A stretch of 64,000 nt of DNA from Planococcus versutus (GTDB lineage: Bacteria; Bacillota; Bacilli; Bacillales_A; Planococcaceae): positions 1,652,001 through 1,716,000 of the forward strand of contig NZ_CP016540.2 of assembly GCF_001186155.3 (NCBI RefSeq), in the 5' to 3' direction. The position numbers and the translations under genes are program-made. The notes beneath the pieces are model-generated. The model did not search any database and was not told the DNA's origin. It saw nothing but the letters and a program-made list of their open reading frames with translations. Every line of letters starts with the position of its first letter. Positions within the stretch are counted from its first letter, which is position 1. Shown piece by piece: positions 63,181 to 64,000 of this stretch.

Positions 63181-63609
63181 TTATTGTAAAAGCAATGCAT
63201 GAAGTGCTAATTTGTAAACATTTTGACCAAAGCCAACTATTTGTCCGGCGCTAACCGGTGCAATAAATGAATGATGGCGGAATGTCTCTCGTTTGTGGAC
63301 ATTTGATATATGTACTTCTATAACAGGAACGTCTATCGCAGCAATAGCATCTCGTATCGCAATGCTCGTATGTGTATAAGCACCTGCATTTAAAACAATA
63401 CCAGATAACGCATCATCCCCAGCGCCGTGAATCCAGTCAATCAATTCACCTTCATGATTAGATTGTCGGCAAATCAATTCAATACCGTGATGGTAAGAAA
63501 ATTCCACAAGATCTTGTTCTAACTCTTCTAATGTGAACGTTCCATATGCTTCTTTTTCACGCTTACCCAGACGATTCAAATTCGGACCGTTCAAAACCAG
63601 TACACGCAT
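63181..63609 (-). CDS. aroQ: Type II 3-dehydroquinate dehydratase
   Basis: The 142-residue protein begins MRVLVLNGPNLNRLGKREKE with the Asn and Arg of the active-site lid, and has the catalytic Tyr in KEAYGTFT, GIVLNAGAYTHTSIAIRDAI, and VIEVHISNVHKRETFRHHSF. It makes 3-dehydroshikimate in the shikimate pathway. The start is the ATG at 63609 after AGGAGGGTATCGATGC; the longer frame to 63642 is unsupported. Confidence 0.96.
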   Translation of the reverse strand: MRVLVLNGPNLNRLGKREKEAYGTFTLEELEQDLVEFSYHHGIELICRQSNHEGELIDWIHGAGDDALSGIVLNAGAYTHTSIAIRDAIAAIDVPVIEVHISNVHKRETFRHHSFIAPVSAGQIVGFGQNVYKLALHALLLQ

Positions 63610-63675
63610 GCATCGATACCCTCCTCTCAATGCTCTCTCCATTATTTTAACATATCAGAACAATCGAGCAACTAT

Positions 63676-63799
63676 AAAAGAAAAATGACAGTAGCCGTGT
63701 AGATTCGACGGGCATAAGATGCTCTCGCGAAGCGACGTTTCTTCAGCCGCACAGCTAGAGTGGCTTATGACCCTAGAATCTGGCTGTTGGAGCCTAGAC
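63676..63799 (-). repeat. Intergenic repeat unit, copy 3 (opposite orientation)
   Basis: Read on the - strand it begins GTCTAGGCTCCAACAGCCAG and has AGGGTCATAAGCCACTCTAG, CTGTGCGGC, CGTCGCTTCGCG and GCCCGTCGAATCTACACGG, then a pyrimidine tract. It is the same family as 38256-38498. It lies in the 308-bp gap right of aroQ, which holds no supported gene except the end of the reductase at its far side. Confidence 0.75.
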
Positions 63800-63851
63800 A
63801 TAAGAAAAGCGACAGCAGCCGTGTAGATTCGCCGGGCTTAAGACGACTTAC
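63800..63851 (-). repeat. Partial intergenic repeat, copy 4
   Basis: The segment contains, on the - strand, GCCCGGCGAATCTACACGGC and GCTTTTCTTAT, the 3' part of the unit. It is tandem with copy 3. Confidence 0.6.
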
Positions 63852-63882
63852 TAAAAAGCCTTTTCAAGCTAAACACATATAA

Positions 63883-63910
63883 AACGCGGTGGCTAGTTAG
63901 CCACCGCGTT
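63883..63910. terminator. GC-rich terminator after the ribonucleotide reductase gene
   Basis: AACGCGGTGGCTA (63883-63895) pairs perfectly with TAGCCACCGCGTT (63898-63910). On the - strand TTTTATATG follows. It lies 7 bp beyond the stop codon at 63918. Confidence 0.8.
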
Positions 63911-63917
63911 CATTAGT

Positions 63918-64000
63918 TTACAATCCACATTTTAATTGAGCACTACAGTTGGTGCATGTGTTGCAACCACCCATTTCTTCGACTGTTCCTTTTCGACAAA
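63918..64000 (-). CDS. nrdJ: C-terminus of B12-dependent (class II) ribonucleotide reductase
   Basis: The last 27 codons before the TAA at 63918 read CRKGTVEEMGGCNTCTNCSA then QLKCGL. This Cys-rich tail with GGCxTCxxC and a final C-G-L is the redox-active end of class II, adenosylcobalamin-dependent ribonucleotide reductases. The gene is cut by the window edge. It fits with the B12-dependent mutase in this window. Only the tail is seen, so the call is by motif alone. Confidence 0.7.
   Translation of the reverse strand, partial: CRKGTVEEMGGCNTCTNCSAQLKCGL

Overview
The window comes from a low-GC Gram-positive rod or coccus of the order Bacillales. Gene content and order from about 20 kb to the right end follow the Bacillus subtilis yqh-yqi-yqj region almost gene for gene: aroQ, yqhT, efp, accB, accC, yqhY, nusB, folD, xseA, xseB, ispA, dxs, yqxC, argR, recN, spo0A, the bkd cluster, yqiW, yqjA, yqjC, yqjD, yqjE, dinB, rnz, namA, proC and yqjP. 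The sporulation genes that normally sit inside this backbone are absent: the spoIIIA operon between efp and accB, and spoIVB between recN and spo0A. spo0A itself is kept. With the methylmalonyl-CoA mutase genes and a B12-dependent ribonucleotide reductase, this suggests a non-sporulating Planococcaceae member (Planococcus or Planomicrobium type). The taxon is inference.

Region 1, about 1-11240, is the integrase-proximal part of a prophage whose left end lies outside the window. Early lytic genes run leftward: Cro-like regulator, accessory regulator, Rha/ORF6C antirepressor-like protein, excisionase-like protein, a regulator, small proteins, YqaJ nuclease and RecT. A lysogeny arm runs rightward: short XRE repressor, lipoprotein, an AT-rich pair encoding a soluble protein and a four-helix membrane protein, an ImmA-type protease behind a LexA-like palindrome, and the tyrosine integrase. 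Four TACAA-N5-TTGTA operators lie between the arms. Three tail-to-tail pairs of tiny genes interrupt the early arm. The integrase end abuts the 5' end of a truncated host gene.

Region 2, 11.3-22 kb, holds a DUF2621 gene, a ccdA / thioredoxin-like / ccdC cytochrome c biogenesis set, a heterodimeric multidrug ABC exporter with one degenerate ATPase site, argG-argH with ARG boxes, a DUF3221 lipoprotein and an MBL-fold hydrolase.

Region 3, 22-31 kb, holds T-box-controlled proC, namA, a probable SOS-controlled type I toxin-antitoxin locus not found by ORF calling alone, rnz, dinB, a tripeptidase-like gene, a carboxyltransferase and methylmalonyl-CoA epimerase, the miniprotein Prli42, and yqjA.

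Region 4, 31-47.4 kb, is a branched-chain amino acid and propionate catabolism block: ptb, bcd, buk, lpdV, bkdAA, bkdAB, bkdB, then mutA, mutB, meaB, with BkdR upstream. BkdR has lost the GAFTGA loop of sigma-54 activators. Propionyl-CoA from valine and isoleucine can pass through carboxylase, epimerase (yqjC) and mutase to succinyl-CoA.

Region 5, 47.5-64 kb, is housekeeping: spo0A, recN, argR, isoprenoid, exonuclease VII, folate, acetyl-CoA carboxylase, efp, and the 3' end of a B12-dependent ribonucleotide reductase. accC carries an apparent one-base frameshift in a G run. Copies of a roughly 122-bp intergenic repeat occur inside the bkd operon and near the right end.
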